Shown here one piece after another: positions 15,468 to 24,220 of a stretch of 64,000 bases of DNA. Source of the stretch: Streptomyces werraensis (GTDB taxonomy: Bacteria > Actinomycetota > Actinomycetes > Streptomycetales > Streptomycetaceae). Each line of letters opens with the position of its first letter. Position 1 is the stretch's first letter. The notes under the pieces were generated by a model. It saw nothing but the letters and a program-made list of their open reading frames with translations, was not told the origin of the DNA and did not search any database. Where the stretch lies: assembly GCA_014656175.1 (NCBI GenBank), contig BNBX01000008.1:101815-165814 (forward strand), given 5' to 3'. Both the position numbers and the translations under genes were made by a program.

Positions 15468-16271
15468 ATGCGACAGGTCACCCGCAAGGGCTTGATGACC
15501 ATGGCCGCCGCCACCGGTGTGCTCGCCGCCGCGGGCGGCGCCGCCGCCCACGCCGACTCCGGCGCGACGGGCGGCGCCAAGGGCTCGCCGGGCGTGCTCT
15601 CCGGCAACGTGGTGCAGGTGCCGGTGCACGTTCCGGTGAACGTCTGCGGCAACACGGTCAACGTCGTCGGGGTCCTCAACCCGGCGGTCGGCAACGCCTG
15701 CGCCAACAAGGGCGGCTCCGGCCACCACGGCGGCTCGCAGACCCACGGCAAGGCGAGCGACTCGCCCGGCGTGGCCTCCGGCAACGTCGTGCAGGTGCCG
15801 GTGCACGTTCCGGTGAACGTCTGCGGCAACAGCGTCGACGTCATCGGCGTGGGCAACGGGGCGGCCGACAACGACTGCGCCAACACGGGGCACGGCGGTG
15901 GGCACCCGGGCGAGCCCGGTGAGCCGGGCAATCCGGGGGAGCCAGGCAACCCGGGGGAGCCCGGTGAGCCGGGGGAGCCCGGCAACCCGGGAGAGCCTGG
16001 TGAGCCGGGGGAGCCCGGCAACCCGGGGGAGCCCGGCAACCCCGGTGAGCCCGGCAACCCGGGTGAGCCTGGTGAGCCGGGCAACCCGGGTGAGCCCGGT
16101 ACGCCCGGGACGCCGGACACCCCCTCCACCGGCAACCAGCCGGGCCCCCAGGGCGACGCGCAGCTCGCCGAGACCGGCAGCGAGCTGCCGCTCGGCCTCG
16201 CGCTGCCGGCCGGCGCGGGCGCGCTGCTCGTCGGCGGCATCCTGTACCGGAGGGCGCGCGCCGCAGCGTGA
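15468..16271 (+). CDS. chpC: Long, sortase-anchored chaplin ChpC with collagen-like linker
   Basis: A 267-residue cell-wall chaplin. Order: Sec signal peptide (cleaved after AAAHA, residue 29), first chaplin domain (about 40-80), second chaplin domain (about 99-139), a run of 24 Gly-X-Pro triplets (145-216, X mainly Glu or Asn), sortase signal LAETG (233-237), hydrophobic helix (about 240-258) and the positive tail YRRARAAA. LAXTG is the class E sortase site used for long chaplins in Streptomyces. Each chaplin domain has the paired cysteines of the family. The protein should be covalently fixed to peptidoglycan and seed assembly of short chaplins such as ChpH. The collagen-like spacer is the unusual part. 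Confidence 0.96.
   Translation: MRQVTRKGLMTMAAATGVLAAAGGAAAHADSGATGGAKGSPGVLSGNVVQVPVHVPVNVCGNTVNVVGVLNPAVGNACANKGGSGHHGGSQTHGKASDSPGVASGNVVQVPVHVPVNVCGNSVDVIGVGNGAADNDCANTGHGGGHPGEPGEPGNPGEPGNPGEPGEPGEPGNPGEPGEPGEPGNPGEPGNPGEPGNPGEPGEPGNPGEPGTPGTPDTPSTGNQPGPQGDAQLAETGSELPLGLALPAGAGALLVGGILYRRARAAA
15900..16115 (+). repeat. Tandem 9-bp repeats encoding Gly-X-Pro triplets
   Basis: Twenty-four consecutive 9-bp units of the form GGN-(GAG/AAC/AAT)-CC(G/C) type encode GEP, GNP, one GHP and two GTP triplets inside chpC. Codon choice varies between units (GGT/GGG/GGC, CCC/CCG/CCT), which suggests the repeat is old enough to have diverged at silent positions while the peptide pattern was kept. It is prone to length variation by slippage. 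Confidence 0.9.
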
Positions 16272-16282
16272 TCTCGGACACA

Positions 16283-16319
16283 CGGAGCGGACCCCGCGAC
16301 CGACGCGGGGTCCGCTCCG
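16283..16319. terminator. Bidirectional terminator after chpC
   Basis: A 15-bp perfect stem (16283-16297 with 16305-16319) around GACCGAC lies between the convergent chpC and DUF5703 genes. Confidence 0.88.
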
Positions 16320-16348
16320 CCTGATGACTCCGGTCGGGCGCGCGCAGC

Positions 16349-16537
16349 TCACCAGGTGGCGCGCACCTGGCGGATGATCCGCCGCCGCAGCCGCACCCTG
16401 CGGCTGCCGTCACGCATCAGCGTCAGGCGGTACAACTCCCAGTGACCGTACTCGGCATGGTCCGTCAGCAGACGCGCCGTCTCCTTGCGGGAGACCCCGC
16501 GCGGCACGTACACGTCGACAAATTCGTATTCCGGCAT
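16349..16537 (-). CDS. DUF5703 family small protein
   Basis: A 62-residue basic protein: MPEYEFVDVYVPRGVSRKET, then ARLLTDHAEYGHWELYRL, ending in an arginine-rich RRVRLRRRIIRQVRATW. I recognise it as a small actinobacterial family (DUF5703) of unknown function. A basic C-terminal strand/helix suggests nucleic-acid or protein binding. The ATG at 16537 lies 7 nt after a -10-like CACAAT on the minus strand, with no ribosome-binding site, so a leaderless transcript is plausible. It is divergent, 47 bp apart, from the acidic protein gene at 16585. Confidence 0.82.
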   Translation of the reverse strand: MPEYEFVDVYVPRGVSRKETARLLTDHAEYGHWELYRLTLMRDGSRRVRLRRRIIRQVRATW

Positions 16538-16584
16538 CGCATCTATTGTGCGGGCCGGGCCCCGGTACGGATAGCGTCTGCACT

Positions 16585-17271
16585 ATGTCTGATGCTGCGC
16601 AGCCCACCGCTGCCGAGGTACGCGCCGCCGCCGAGGCGGTGAAGACCGCGCTCGACCGCCACCTGGCCGCGGTCGAGAGCCGGTCGGGTGACGACGACCC
16701 GGCCGTCTACGAGGCCTTCAACCAGCTGGCCGCGGCCGCGGAGACGTACGACGAACTGCTCTACGACCGCTACGACGAGGTCACGCCCTTCGAGATCCCC
16801 GGTGCCGAGGAGGCCCTGCCCCCGTACGGCGGCCCCGAGGAACCGAACGCCCTCAGCGTGCTGATCCGCCGCGACTACGCCGTCGTCGATCCGCAGCGGC
16901 TGCTGGCGCACGCCCAGCGGATCGAGGAGGCGGACGACGAGAGTTCGGAGGCCTCCAGCACGGTCCACGGCGCGCTGGGCCTGCTGTTCGGGGAGTACGA
17001 ACCGGACGAGATCGCCTCCCGGCACAAGGAGTTCGGCCTGGAGGAGGGCGACTCCACGCTCTGGGTCACGGCATCGGACGAGATCCCGGACCCCGGCGAG
17101 TGGCTCGAGGCTCCCTTCGAGCAGGTGGACCCGGAGGCGGTGGTCTGCCGCTTCGACGTCAGCGCGGTCTTCGACGACGACGAGGACGAGGAAGAGGACG
17201 ACGACGACCTGGAGTCGGCGCTGTCCCCGGACGCGGACGTGGACCTGGAACCCCTGGACGCGGACCGCTGA
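16585..17271 (+). CDS. Conserved hypothetical acidic protein
   Basis: A 228-residue cytoplasmic protein with an unusually acidic C-terminus (DDDEDEEEDDDDLES near residue 200). The N-terminus is helical (AAEVRAAAEAVKTALDRHLA), the middle contains PNALSVLIRRDYAVVDPQRL and GALGLLFGEYEPDEIASRHK. No enzyme motif, signal peptide or membrane segment is visible and I do not assign a function. The start at the ATG 16585 is supported by TAGCGT 7 nt upstream (leaderless pattern); an earlier in-frame start at 16546 would include the promoter. A hairpin follows the stop codon. Confidence 0.82.
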   Translation: MSDAAQPTAAEVRAAAEAVKTALDRHLAAVESRSGDDDPAVYEAFNQLAAAAETYDELLYDRYDEVTPFEIPGAEEALPPYGGPEEPNALSVLIRRDYAVVDPQRLLAHAQRIEEADDESSEASSTVHGALGLLFGEYEPDEIASRHKEFGLEEGDSTLWVTASDEIPDPGEWLEAPFEQVDPEAVVCRFDVSAVFDDDEDEEEDDDDLESALSPDADVDLEPLDADR

Positions 17272-17283
17272 TCCGACTCGCCC

Positions 17284-17312
17284 GGCGGCGACACCCCTAC
17301 GGGGGTGCCGCC
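17284..17312 (+). terminator. Terminator after the acidic hypothetical gene
   Basis: CACCCC/GGGGTG closes the tetraloop TACG and is extended by GGCGG/CCGCC across a 3-nt bulge. It begins 12 bp past the stop codon at 17271. Confidence 0.65.
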
Positions 17313-17812
17313 GCCGACGCGCGCATGCACCACGGGCGGCCTCATCAGGCGGCCCTGGCGGCCCTGAGAGGCTCGCGCGATCCGGCGCCCGGCTTCTCCG
17401 GCGCGCTGCTCCGTGGACCTGCCGGAGCCTCGGCGCCGGCGCCCGCGTGACGGGGCGACGCACGATCGCCGTCCGGCCGCGACAGGCCGGGTCAGCAGCG
17501 TTGCAGCGGCACGCACCCGGCCCCGCTGGGGTCGGCCGAAGACGCACCGCGCCTCGCAGTCGGCCTGATCCCGAGCGAGAAGCGCGGTCGCGTGCTTCGG
17601 CCGTTCCGCGCGGCGGCTCCACTGCACGCCGTGCGGGTGCAGGGCGCCGCTTCCGTCAGCGTCCGCGTCGGGCAGCTGAACGACCGCCGTCCGGCCCCAG
17701 CCGGCCCGCTCACCCGTCCGCGGCCCACCGGCCCTGGGCACACGGCCTCGCCGTGCCTCGGGCCGCCGTGACGCTCGCCGCACCGCGGCCAGATCCCGGA
17801 GCGCCGGAAGAT
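17313..17812. other. 500-bp gene-poor interval
   Basis: No recognisable protein, RNA gene or mobile-element end is visible here. Open frames exist on both strands (for example a short minus-strand frame at 17492-17743), but their products are arginine/proline/alanine-rich and look like GC-driven shadows. A degraded gene cannot be excluded. Confidence 0.5.
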
Positions 17813-19861
17813 CTACTCCCCGGCCCCCGGCACCTGCGGTGCCAGCAGCACGGGCAGGCGCGTCGTGCGCGGCTTCGCCGGGACCTCCGCGACCGCTCGC
17901 TGCAGTGCCTGGTCCACCCCATGGACCACCGACAGGTGACGGTCGGCCCGGCTGAAGGCCGTGTAGATCCAGGGGCGGCTCAGGGCGGGGACCGCGTCGC
18001 CGGGGAGGACCACGACCGCCGCAGGCCAGCGGGAGCCCACCGCCTGGTGCGCGGTCAGCGCCCAGCCGTGGCGGACCGTCTGCTCCACACGGTCCCGCGG
18101 CACGACGACCGTCCCGCCCGCGCAGTCCAGACGCAGGCCCTCGGCGTCCGCCCCGACCACGCGGCCCGGAAGGACGCGTCCGGGGGCGGGGGACCAGGCC
18201 ACCCGGTCGCCGGGGTCGAAGCCGGCGAAGCGGCCCGGACCCGGGTTCAGTCGCTCCTTCAGCGCCGCGTTCAGGACACGCGTGCCGACCGCGCCGCCGT
18301 GGCCCGGGGCGATCACCTGCGTCTCCTCGGCCGGCACGCCGATGGCGCGCGGCACCGAGTCCGCCACCAGCTGCACGGTCCGGTGCACCGCCTCGCCCGC
18401 GTCCCGCACGGGCACGATGACGACCTCCTTCTCGGGGGCCTCCACCTGGAGCAGCTCGCCGACGCCGATGCCCGAGACCAGCTCGCCCAGCGGCCCCGGA
18501 TCCGGGCGCCGGGAGGCGACCTGCGGGCAGGCCCGAGCCGCCAGCAGGTCCGCGAACACCCGCCCGGGGCCGACCGACCACAGCACCGCCGGATCGCCGG
18601 ACAGCACCAGCCGCGCCCCGTCCGGCAAGGACTCCGTCAGCAGCGCGGCGGTCTCCACGTCCAGCTGCGGCGCGTCCAGCACCACCAGCAGGTCCACGGC
18701 CAGCGCGCCCTCGGGGTCCCGCCCGGGCCCCTCCGCGCCGGACAGCAGCCCGGCGACCGTGGCCACACCCGGGCCGTCGACGCGGGACGCGAACCGCTCC
18801 CGCCCGACGGGGCTGTGCGTGGCGGCCCAGGCGCGCAGGCCCATGCCGTGCGCCGCGTCCAGCAGCGCCGCCGGCTCGGCCAGCGCGGCCTCCCCGCCGG
18901 TGTGCAGCACCAGCCCGTGCCCCGAGGCCGCGCGGACCAGGTCGGCCGCGGACCCCTCCGCCGCGGCGGCGGCCCGCTCCCACTCCTCGGCCGCCCCGTC
19001 CTGCTTGGGAGCCGAGTTGATCAGCCGGGCCAGGCCGTCGGCGAGGCTTTCCTCGGCGAGGGCGCAGCGCTCCAGACCGACCAGCACCCGGACGGGCTGC
19101 TCCTCGTCCTCCCCGACCGCCTCGCCGATCGCGTCCTGGAACACGAGGACGTCCCCCTCGGCGACGGCGTTCCGCACCGCGTCCTCCGGGTCGGGCACAC
19201 CCTGGCGGCCCAGCGCCTCGGTCAGCGCGGCCATCTCCAGGGCCGTGTGCCCCGCGGGCGCGGCCTGCTCCAGCAGCCAGACGGTCAGCGCGCGGCCCCG
19301 CCGCTCGTCGCCCGGCCCGGTGTCCCCTCCGAGCAGCGCGCGGGCGAAACCGTCCGCCTGCTCGGGCCGGACGCCCGGCACCCGCAGCAGCTGCCAGGGG
19401 TCCTCCCGCAACAGCTCCGCGGACCCCTCACCCAGGGCCGCGGCGGCCGGCGCGGCGAGCGCGGCGGGCGCACCGCCCCGCGTCAGCACCTCCCGCACCT
19501 CGCCCACGGTGCCCTCGGCGGGTGCGGCGGGCACCGGTGATCCCTCGGGGACCACCGGGGCCCGCCGCACCGGCTCCGTCGCGGGGCGCCGCGGCGCGGG
19601 CCGGGCCTCCTCGAACACGGTGGCCGGCGGCTTCTCGCCGCTCTCCACGGCCCGTACGGCGGCGAGCAGTTCGGCCGCGGTGCCGCTCAGTTTGGTGCCG
19701 GCCTCGATCGGGCCCTGCCGCTCCGCCTTGCGCCGCTCGATCCGCTCCCGCTCCAGGCGCTGCGCGGCCAGCTCCGCCTCGGCCTCGGACACCTGCGCGC
19801 CCTCGGCGGGCGTGCCGTCGTCCGCGCTCCTCGGCTCCTCAGGGGTCTCCGGCGTGCTCAC
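17813..19861 (-). CDS. RecD2-like helix-hairpin-helix protein lacking ATPase motifs
   Basis: A 682-residue protein that follows the RecD2/TraA helicase plan. A charged N-terminus (1-120) precedes a helix-hairpin-helix region (about 145-180, LREDPWQLLRVPGVRPEQAD). The nucleotide-binding region follows: the Walker A position reads TGGEAALAEP (321-330) instead of GGPGTGKT, and Walker B reads LLVVLDAPQLD (391-401) without the DE pair. Later motifs remain recognisable: LVLSGDPAVLWSVGPG (418-433), ALTAHQAVGSRWP (601-613) and IYTAFSRADR (632-641). It probably still binds DNA or a partner but should not hydrolyse ATP. The GTG start overlaps the aldo/keto reductase stop by 4 bp (GTGA). Confidence 0.82.
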   Translation of the reverse strand: MSTPETPEEPRSADDGTPAEGAQVSEAEAELAAQRLERERIERRKAERQGPIEAGTKLSGTAAELLAAVRAVESGEKPPATVFEEARPAPRRPATEPVRRAPVVPEGSPVPAAPAEGTVGEVREVLTRGGAPAALAAPAAAALGEGSAELLREDPWQLLRVPGVRPEQADGFARALLGGDTGPGDERRGRALTVWLLEQAAPAGHTALEMAALTEALGRQGVPDPEDAVRNAVAEGDVLVFQDAIGEAVGEDEEQPVRVLVGLERCALAEESLADGLARLINSAPKQDGAAEEWERAAAAAEGSAADLVRAASGHGLVLHTGGEAALAEPAALLDAAHGMGLRAWAATHSPVGRERFASRVDGPGVATVAGLLSGAEGPGRDPEGALAVDLLVVLDAPQLDVETAALLTESLPDGARLVLSGDPAVLWSVGPGRVFADLLAARACPQVASRRPDPGPLGELVSGIGVGELLQVEAPEKEVVIVPVRDAGEAVHRTVQLVADSVPRAIGVPAEETQVIAPGHGGAVGTRVLNAALKERLNPGPGRFAGFDPGDRVAWSPAPGRVLPGRVVGADAEGLRLDCAGGTVVVPRDRVEQTVRHGWALTAHQAVGSRWPAAVVVLPGDAVPALSRPWIYTAFSRADRHLSVVHGVDQALQRAVAEVPAKPRTTRLPVLLAPQVPGAGE

Positions 19862-20844
19862 AGCGTGCTCCAGTCGTGATCGGGATAGCGGTGCACCGGA
19901 GCCGACACGTCGTCGAGCGCCCGGCAGATCTCGTCAGGAAGACTAAGCGCCTCCACTGACAACGCCGCCGTGAGCTGCTGCGCCGTGCGCGCGCCCACGA
20001 TGGGCGCGGTCACCCCGGGCCGGTCGCGGACCCAGGCGAGCGCGACCTGCAGCGCGGTGACCGCCAGCCCGTCCGCTGCGGTCGTCACCGCGTCCACGAT
20101 CCGGCTCGCCGTGTCGTCCAGGTACGGCGCGACGAACGGCGCGAGATGCTCGGAGGCGCCGCGCGAGTCGGCCGGGGTGGCGTCCCCGCGGTACTTGCCG
20201 GTGAGCACGCCCCGCCCGAGCGGGGAGGACGGCAGCATGCCGATGCCGAGGTCGATCGCGGCGGGCAGCACCTCCCGCTCCACCCCGCGCTGCAGCAGCG
20301 AGTACTCCATCTGGGTGCTCGCCAGACGCGTCCGCGCGCCCGGTGCGGCGAGCTGCCAGGTCGCGGCCTTGGCGAGCTGCCAGCCGCAGAAGTTGGACAC
20401 CCCCGCGTACCGCACGCGGCCGCTGGCGACGGCGATGTCCAAGGCCTGGAGCGTCTCCTCCAACGGGGTGGCCGGATCGTAGGCGTGGACGTGCCACACG
20501 TCGACGTAGTCCGTGCCGAGGCGGGCGAGCGAGGCGTCCAGCGCGGACAGCAGATGGCCGCGCGAGCAGTCGAACCGGCGGTCCGGGTCGGGCACGCTGC
20601 CCGCCTTCGTCGAGATCACCAGGTCCCGGCGCGGCACCAGACCGTCCATCAGCCGCCCGAGCAGATACTCGGCCTCCCCGTCGCCGTACACGTCCGCCGT
20701 GTCGACCAGCGTCCCGCCCGCGTCCCAGAACGTCTTCAAGAGCTCTGCCGCGTCGTGCTCGTCGGTGTCACGGCCCCAGGTGAGGGTCCCGAGCCCGATC
20801 CGGGACACACGCAGGCCGGTACGGCCGAGATGCCTCTGCTCCAT
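19858..20844 (-). CDS. Aldo/keto reductase
   Basis: A 328-residue (alpha/beta)8-barrel AKR. The catalytic tetrad is visible: Asp in LVDTADVYGDGEAE, Tyr in that same motif, Lys in VISTKAGSVPD and His in VDVWHVHAYDP. The NADPH-binding end has GARTAQQLTAAL. These enzymes reduce aldehydes and ketones; the YghZ/YajO-like subgroup is the closest fit. The ATG at 20844 begins MEQRHLGRTGLRVS, the standard family start. It is translationally coupled to the RecD2-like gene, with no obvious functional link. Confidence 0.92.
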   Translation of the reverse strand: MEQRHLGRTGLRVSRIGLGTLTWGRDTDEHDAAELLKTFWDAGGTLVDTADVYGDGEAEYLLGRLMDGLVPRRDLVISTKAGSVPDPDRRFDCSRGHLLSALDASLARLGTDYVDVWHVHAYDPATPLEETLQALDIAVASGRVRYAGVSNFCGWQLAKAATWQLAAPGARTRLASTQMEYSLLQRGVEREVLPAAIDLGIGMLPSSPLGRGVLTGKYRGDATPADSRGASEHLAPFVAPYLDDTASRIVDAVTTAADGLAVTALQVALAWVRDRPGVTAPIVGARTAQQLTAALSVEALSLPDEICRALDDVSAPVHRYPDHDWSTL

Positions 20845-21032
20845 GAACGCCGAGATTATCGGCCGGAGCTGTGCGTGTGGGGGCCTGTGGACAACCGTTT
20901 TCCGGGCGCCACGCGGCCCCGCGCGCACGTGGCCGGACCCGCGCTGCCGTGCCTGCCGTGCCCCTCCCGCGCGGGCGCGGGAGGTATAAGGTCTGCGCAA
21001 GTCACGTTACTGATCGGTAAGGGGAGACGGCC

Positions 21033-22088
21033 ATGCAGCTAGGGATCAACCTCGGCTACTGGGGCGCCGGAATGGACGCGGACAACCTCGCCGTGGCCCA
21101 GGAGGCGGACCGCCTCGGCTACGCGGTCTGCTGGGCCGCCGAGGCCTACGGCTCCGACGCCGCCACCGTCCTCGCCTTCGTCGCCGCCCGCACCGAGCGC
21201 ATCGACGTCGGCTCGGCCATCTTCCAGATCCCGGCCCGCCAGCCGGCCATGACCGCGATGACCGCGGCCACCCTCGACTCGCTCTCCGAGGGCCGCTTCC
21301 GCCTCGGCCTCGGCGTCTCCGGACCCCAGGTCTCCGAGGGCTGGTACGGCGTCAAGTTCGACAAGCCGCTCGCCCGCACCCGTGAGTACGTCGAGATCAT
21401 CCGCAAGGCGATGACCCGCGAACGCCTCTCCTTCGAGGGCGAGCACTGGACCCTCCCCCTCCCCGGCGGCCCGGGCAAGCCTCTCAAGCTCACCGTGCAC
21501 CCGCAGCGCGAGCACATCCCGCTGTACATCGCCGCGATCGGCCCGAAGAACCTCGAGCAGACCGGTGAGATCGCCGACGGCGCCCTGCTGATCTTCCCCT
21601 CCGCCGATCACCTGGAGGACACCGCCGTCAAGCACATCCGCGCGGGCCGCGAGAAGGCCGGCAAGACCCTCGACGGCTTCGACATCTGCCCGACCGTCCC
21701 GCTCGCCGTGGGCGACGACAGGGACGTGGCCGCCCTGGCCGACACCTTCCGCCCCTACACGGCGCTGTACGTCGGCGGCATGGGCAGCCGCAAGCAGAAC
21801 TTCTACAACCAGCTCGCCCGGCGGATGGGCTACGAGCGGGAGGCCGCCGAGATCCAGGACGCGTACCTGTCCGGCGACAAGCAGGGCGCGGCCGCCGCCG
21901 TCCCGCACGACCTGATCGACCGCACCACCCTGCTGGGCTCGGTCGACCGCATCGCCGACCGCATGAAGGCCTACGCGGCCGCCGGGGTCACCACCCTCAC
22001 GCTCGCCCCGGCCGGCTTCACCCTCGACGAGCGGCTGGCCTCGCTGCGCGCCGGCGCCGAGGCCCTGGAGCGCGCGGGTCTGGCCTGA
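21033..22088 (+). CDS. LLM class F420-dependent oxidoreductase
   Basis: A 351-residue luciferase-like TIM-barrel. MQLGINLGYWGAGMD, then WAAEAYGSDAATVLAFVAAR and SEGRFRLGLGVSGPQVSEGW are characteristic of actinobacterial F420-dependent members. Such enzymes transfer hydride between reduced coenzyme F420 and diverse substrates; the exact substrate cannot be told. The ATG follows AGGGGAGA. A divergent aldo/keto reductase lies 188 bp upstream, and a TATAAGGT-like AT-rich element occurs about 45 bp before the start. Confidence 0.9.
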   Translation: MQLGINLGYWGAGMDADNLAVAQEADRLGYAVCWAAEAYGSDAATVLAFVAARTERIDVGSAIFQIPARQPAMTAMTAATLDSLSEGRFRLGLGVSGPQVSEGWYGVKFDKPLARTREYVEIIRKAMTRERLSFEGEHWTLPLPGGPGKPLKLTVHPQREHIPLYIAAIGPKNLEQTGEIADGALLIFPSADHLEDTAVKHIRAGREKAGKTLDGFDICPTVPLAVGDDRDVAALADTFRPYTALYVGGMGSRKQNFYNQLARRMGYEREAAEIQDAYLSGDKQGAAAAVPHDLIDRTTLLGSVDRIADRMKAYAAAGVTTLTLAPAGFTLDERLASLRAGAEALERAGLA

Positions 22089-22134
22089 CCCGTCCGGCCG
22101 CCGCCGCGTCCCCCGCGGCGGAGGCCAGGGCCTG

Positions 22135-22175
22135 CGGCCGTGGCGGGGGCTCGGGGGTCGACCCCGCCACGGCCG
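22135..22175 (+). terminator. Terminator after the LLM oxidoreductase gene
   Basis: A 14-bp perfect stem (22135-22148 with 22162-22175) around GCTCGGGGGTCGA. The rest of the 329-bp interval to the next gene at 22418 holds a weaker hairpin near 22190-22215 and a 6-bp inverted repeat GGCGGA/TCCGCC at 22299-22314 that could be an operator; nothing else is evident. Confidence 0.8.
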
Positions 22176-22417
22176 TCACCCACAACAACGCCCGCGACCC
22201 GAGAGGGTCACGGGCCCCGCGCGCCCCACACCTCCGGCGCCTGCCCGCCCCCGCGCGCGTCCGAGTCCCCCCGCCCGATGCCCGGCACGTACGCCGATTG
22301 GCGGAGTTGTCCGCCGCACCGGTTGCCGCACCCGCCGAGCCGCACTTGACTCCTTCTTCGGGACGACTGTGGACGAGCGGACCGCGGAACCGCGGACGCC
22401 GTGGAGAGGTGGGCCCC

Positions 22418-23206
22418 ATGCTGTCGGCGAAGAGCTTGTTCCAGGAGATCCTCGACAACGACGAGTCGTTCGCGCTGTTCTGTTCGATCGCCGCGAGCGG
22501 TGAGTCCCAAGGCGGCTGGGAGAACGCCCGTATCGCCGCCCTCGTGCCCGAGACCCAGCGGGACCTGGCCCCCAAGATCACCCGGCACGGCGCCGACGAG
22601 GACAAACACGGCCGGATCTTTAACGCCCTGCTCAAGAAGCGCGGTCTGGAGCCCGTTCCGGTGCCCCCGGATACCGACTACACGATGCTCCTGGAGCGGA
22701 ACGGCATCGGCCTGGCTCACGACAAGCTCGAGCGCGACGAGCCGCTCACCGTCCAGGACATCGTCACCTACCTCGCCCACAGCCGGGTCACCGAGCAGCG
22801 CGCCTCCGAGCAGATGGATCTGCTGCGCAAGCACTTCGCCGACCACCCCGACGTCGGCCGCGCGGTGAAGATGATCTCCAACGACGAGGACAACCACCTC
22901 GCCTACTGCCACGAGGAACTGCTCCGCCTCGCCTACGCCGGACACGGCCGCGCCATCCAGCGCACCCTGCGCGAGTGCGCGCTCACCGAGATCCGCGTCT
23001 ACCGCGACGTCAGCCTCGCCGTGATGGCCCACATGGGCCGCATCCTCGGCTGGCCGAAGCCCAAGGCGGCGCTCCTCGCGGCCGGCATCCACGCCGTGTA
23101 CCTGTACGAACGCCTCGGCGGGTGGCGCCGGACGGTCTCCCTGCGGATGCCCGAGCGCCGCAACGCGCTGGGCGGCCCCGCGACCCCGGAGCCGGAAGCG
23201 GCCTGA
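22418..23206 (+). CDS. Ferritin-like diiron domain protein
   Basis: A 262-residue all-helical protein. Paired Glu/His motifs DEDKHGRIFN (about residue 60) and NDEDNHLAYCHEE (about 160), with SRVTEQRASEQ and LTEIRVYRDVS, form the four-helix carboxylate-bridged diiron pattern of ferritin-like proteins. The C-terminal part (ALLAAGIHAVYLYERLGGWR) is more hydrophobic and may associate with the membrane. Possible activities are oxidase, hydroxylase or iron handling. I chose the ATG at 22418 (MLSAKSLFQEIL) after GAGAGGTG. No partner is evident nearby. Confidence 0.85.
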   Translation: MLSAKSLFQEILDNDESFALFCSIAASGESQGGWENARIAALVPETQRDLAPKITRHGADEDKHGRIFNALLKKRGLEPVPVPPDTDYTMLLERNGIGLAHDKLERDEPLTVQDIVTYLAHSRVTEQRASEQMDLLRKHFADHPDVGRAVKMISNDEDNHLAYCHEELLRLAYAGHGRAIQRTLRECALTEIRVYRDVSLAVMAHMGRILGWPKPKAALLAAGIHAVYLYERLGGWRRTVSLRMPERRNALGGPATPEPEAA

Positions 23207-23224
23207 CCGCCCCGTCCCCGCCCG

Positions 23225-24220
23225 CTACAGCCATCCCCGGCGTTTGAAGGTGCGGAACAGCACCACCTCCAGCACGGCCATCAGCGTGATCACCACCGGG
23301 TAGGACCACGTCCAGTGCAGCTCGGGCATGTGCTCGAAGTTCATGCCGTAGATGCCCGCGATCATCGTGGGAACCACGGCCATGGCCGCCCACGCGGAGA
23401 TCTTGCGCATGTCGTCGTTCTGCTGCACGCCCACCTGCGCCAGATGCGCCGACAGCACGTCCGACACCAGCCGGTCCAGGCCCTCCACCGACTCGTTGAC
23501 GCGGGTGAGGTGGTCGTGGACGTCACGGAAGTACGGCCGCGCCCCCTCCTCCACGAACGGCACCCGCGACCCCGACGCGCCGTTCCCCGCCAGCCGGGCC
23601 ATGGGCGCCGCCAGCGGCACGGTCGCCCGGCGGAACTCCAGGATCTGCCGCTTGAAGCCGTAGATCTTGGACGCCGTGCGCCGCGAGCCGCCCGCCTCGG
23701 GGGTGAAGACCTCCGTCTCCAGCTCCTCCAGGTCGGTCTGCAGCTCGGTCGCCACCTCCAGGTAGTGGTCGACCACGGCGTCGGCGACCGCGTACAGCAC
23801 CGCCGTGGCCCCCTCGCCCAGCAGCTCCGGCTCCCGCTCCAGCCGGTCCCGCACCGCGTCCAGCGGGGCGCCCCGCCCGTGCCGTACGCTCACCGCGAAC
23901 GAGTCACCGAGGAAGATCATGATCTCGCCGGACGACACGGTGTCGCTGTCCGGCTCGTACACCACCGGCTTGAGGACCACGAAGAGCGAGTCGTCGTACA
24001 CCTCCAGCTTGGGCCGCTGGTGGGCCTTGAGGGCGTCCTCCACGGCCAGCGGATGCAGTCCGAACTCCCGTGTGACCAGGTCGAACTCCTCCGCCGTCGG
24101 CTCGTGCAGGCCGATCCAGACGAAACCTCCCGCCGACCGTGCCTCGTCCAACGCGTCGGAGAAGTCCTTGGGGCCCTCCGACCGGTGCCCCTCCCGGTAG
24201 ACGCCACAGTCGACGATCAC
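23225..24220 (-). CDS. corA: CorA family magnesium/cobalt transporter
   Basis: A 331-residue CorA channel. A large cytoplasmic domain with FVWIGLHEPTAEEFDLVTRE and a long stalk helix precede two C-terminal transmembrane helices. The selectivity motif YGMNFEHMPELHW lies after TM1, and the basic tail FKRRGWL follows TM2. It takes up Mg2+ down the membrane potential as a pentamer. I chose the GTG at 24220 with GGGAGGG upstream. It is divergent from the phosphomutase-like gene, 107 bp away. Confidence 0.94.
   Translation of the reverse strand: MIVDCGVYREGHRSEGPKDFSDALDEARSAGGFVWIGLHEPTAEEFDLVTREFGLHPLAVEDALKAHQRPKLEVYDDSLFVVLKPVVYEPDSDTVSSGEIMIFLGDSFAVSVRHGRGAPLDAVRDRLEREPELLGEGATAVLYAVADAVVDHYLEVATELQTDLEELETEVFTPEAGGSRRTASKIYGFKRQILEFRRATVPLAAPMARLAGNGASGSRVPFVEEGARPYFRDVHDHLTRVNESVEGLDRLVSDVLSAHLAQVGVQQNDDMRKISAWAAMAVVPTMIAGIYGMNFEHMPELHWTWSYPVVITLMAVLEVVLFRTFKRRGWL

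Noticed and set aside
15900..16115. A CRISPR array or non-coding satellite
   Set aside because: The repeats are 9-bp units in frame within chpC, with no spacers and no cas genes; they encode Gly-X-Pro.
17447..19540. A 697-codon plus-strand frame opposite the RecD2-like gene
   Set aside because: Antisense shadow; the minus-strand product shows helicase-derived motifs in order.
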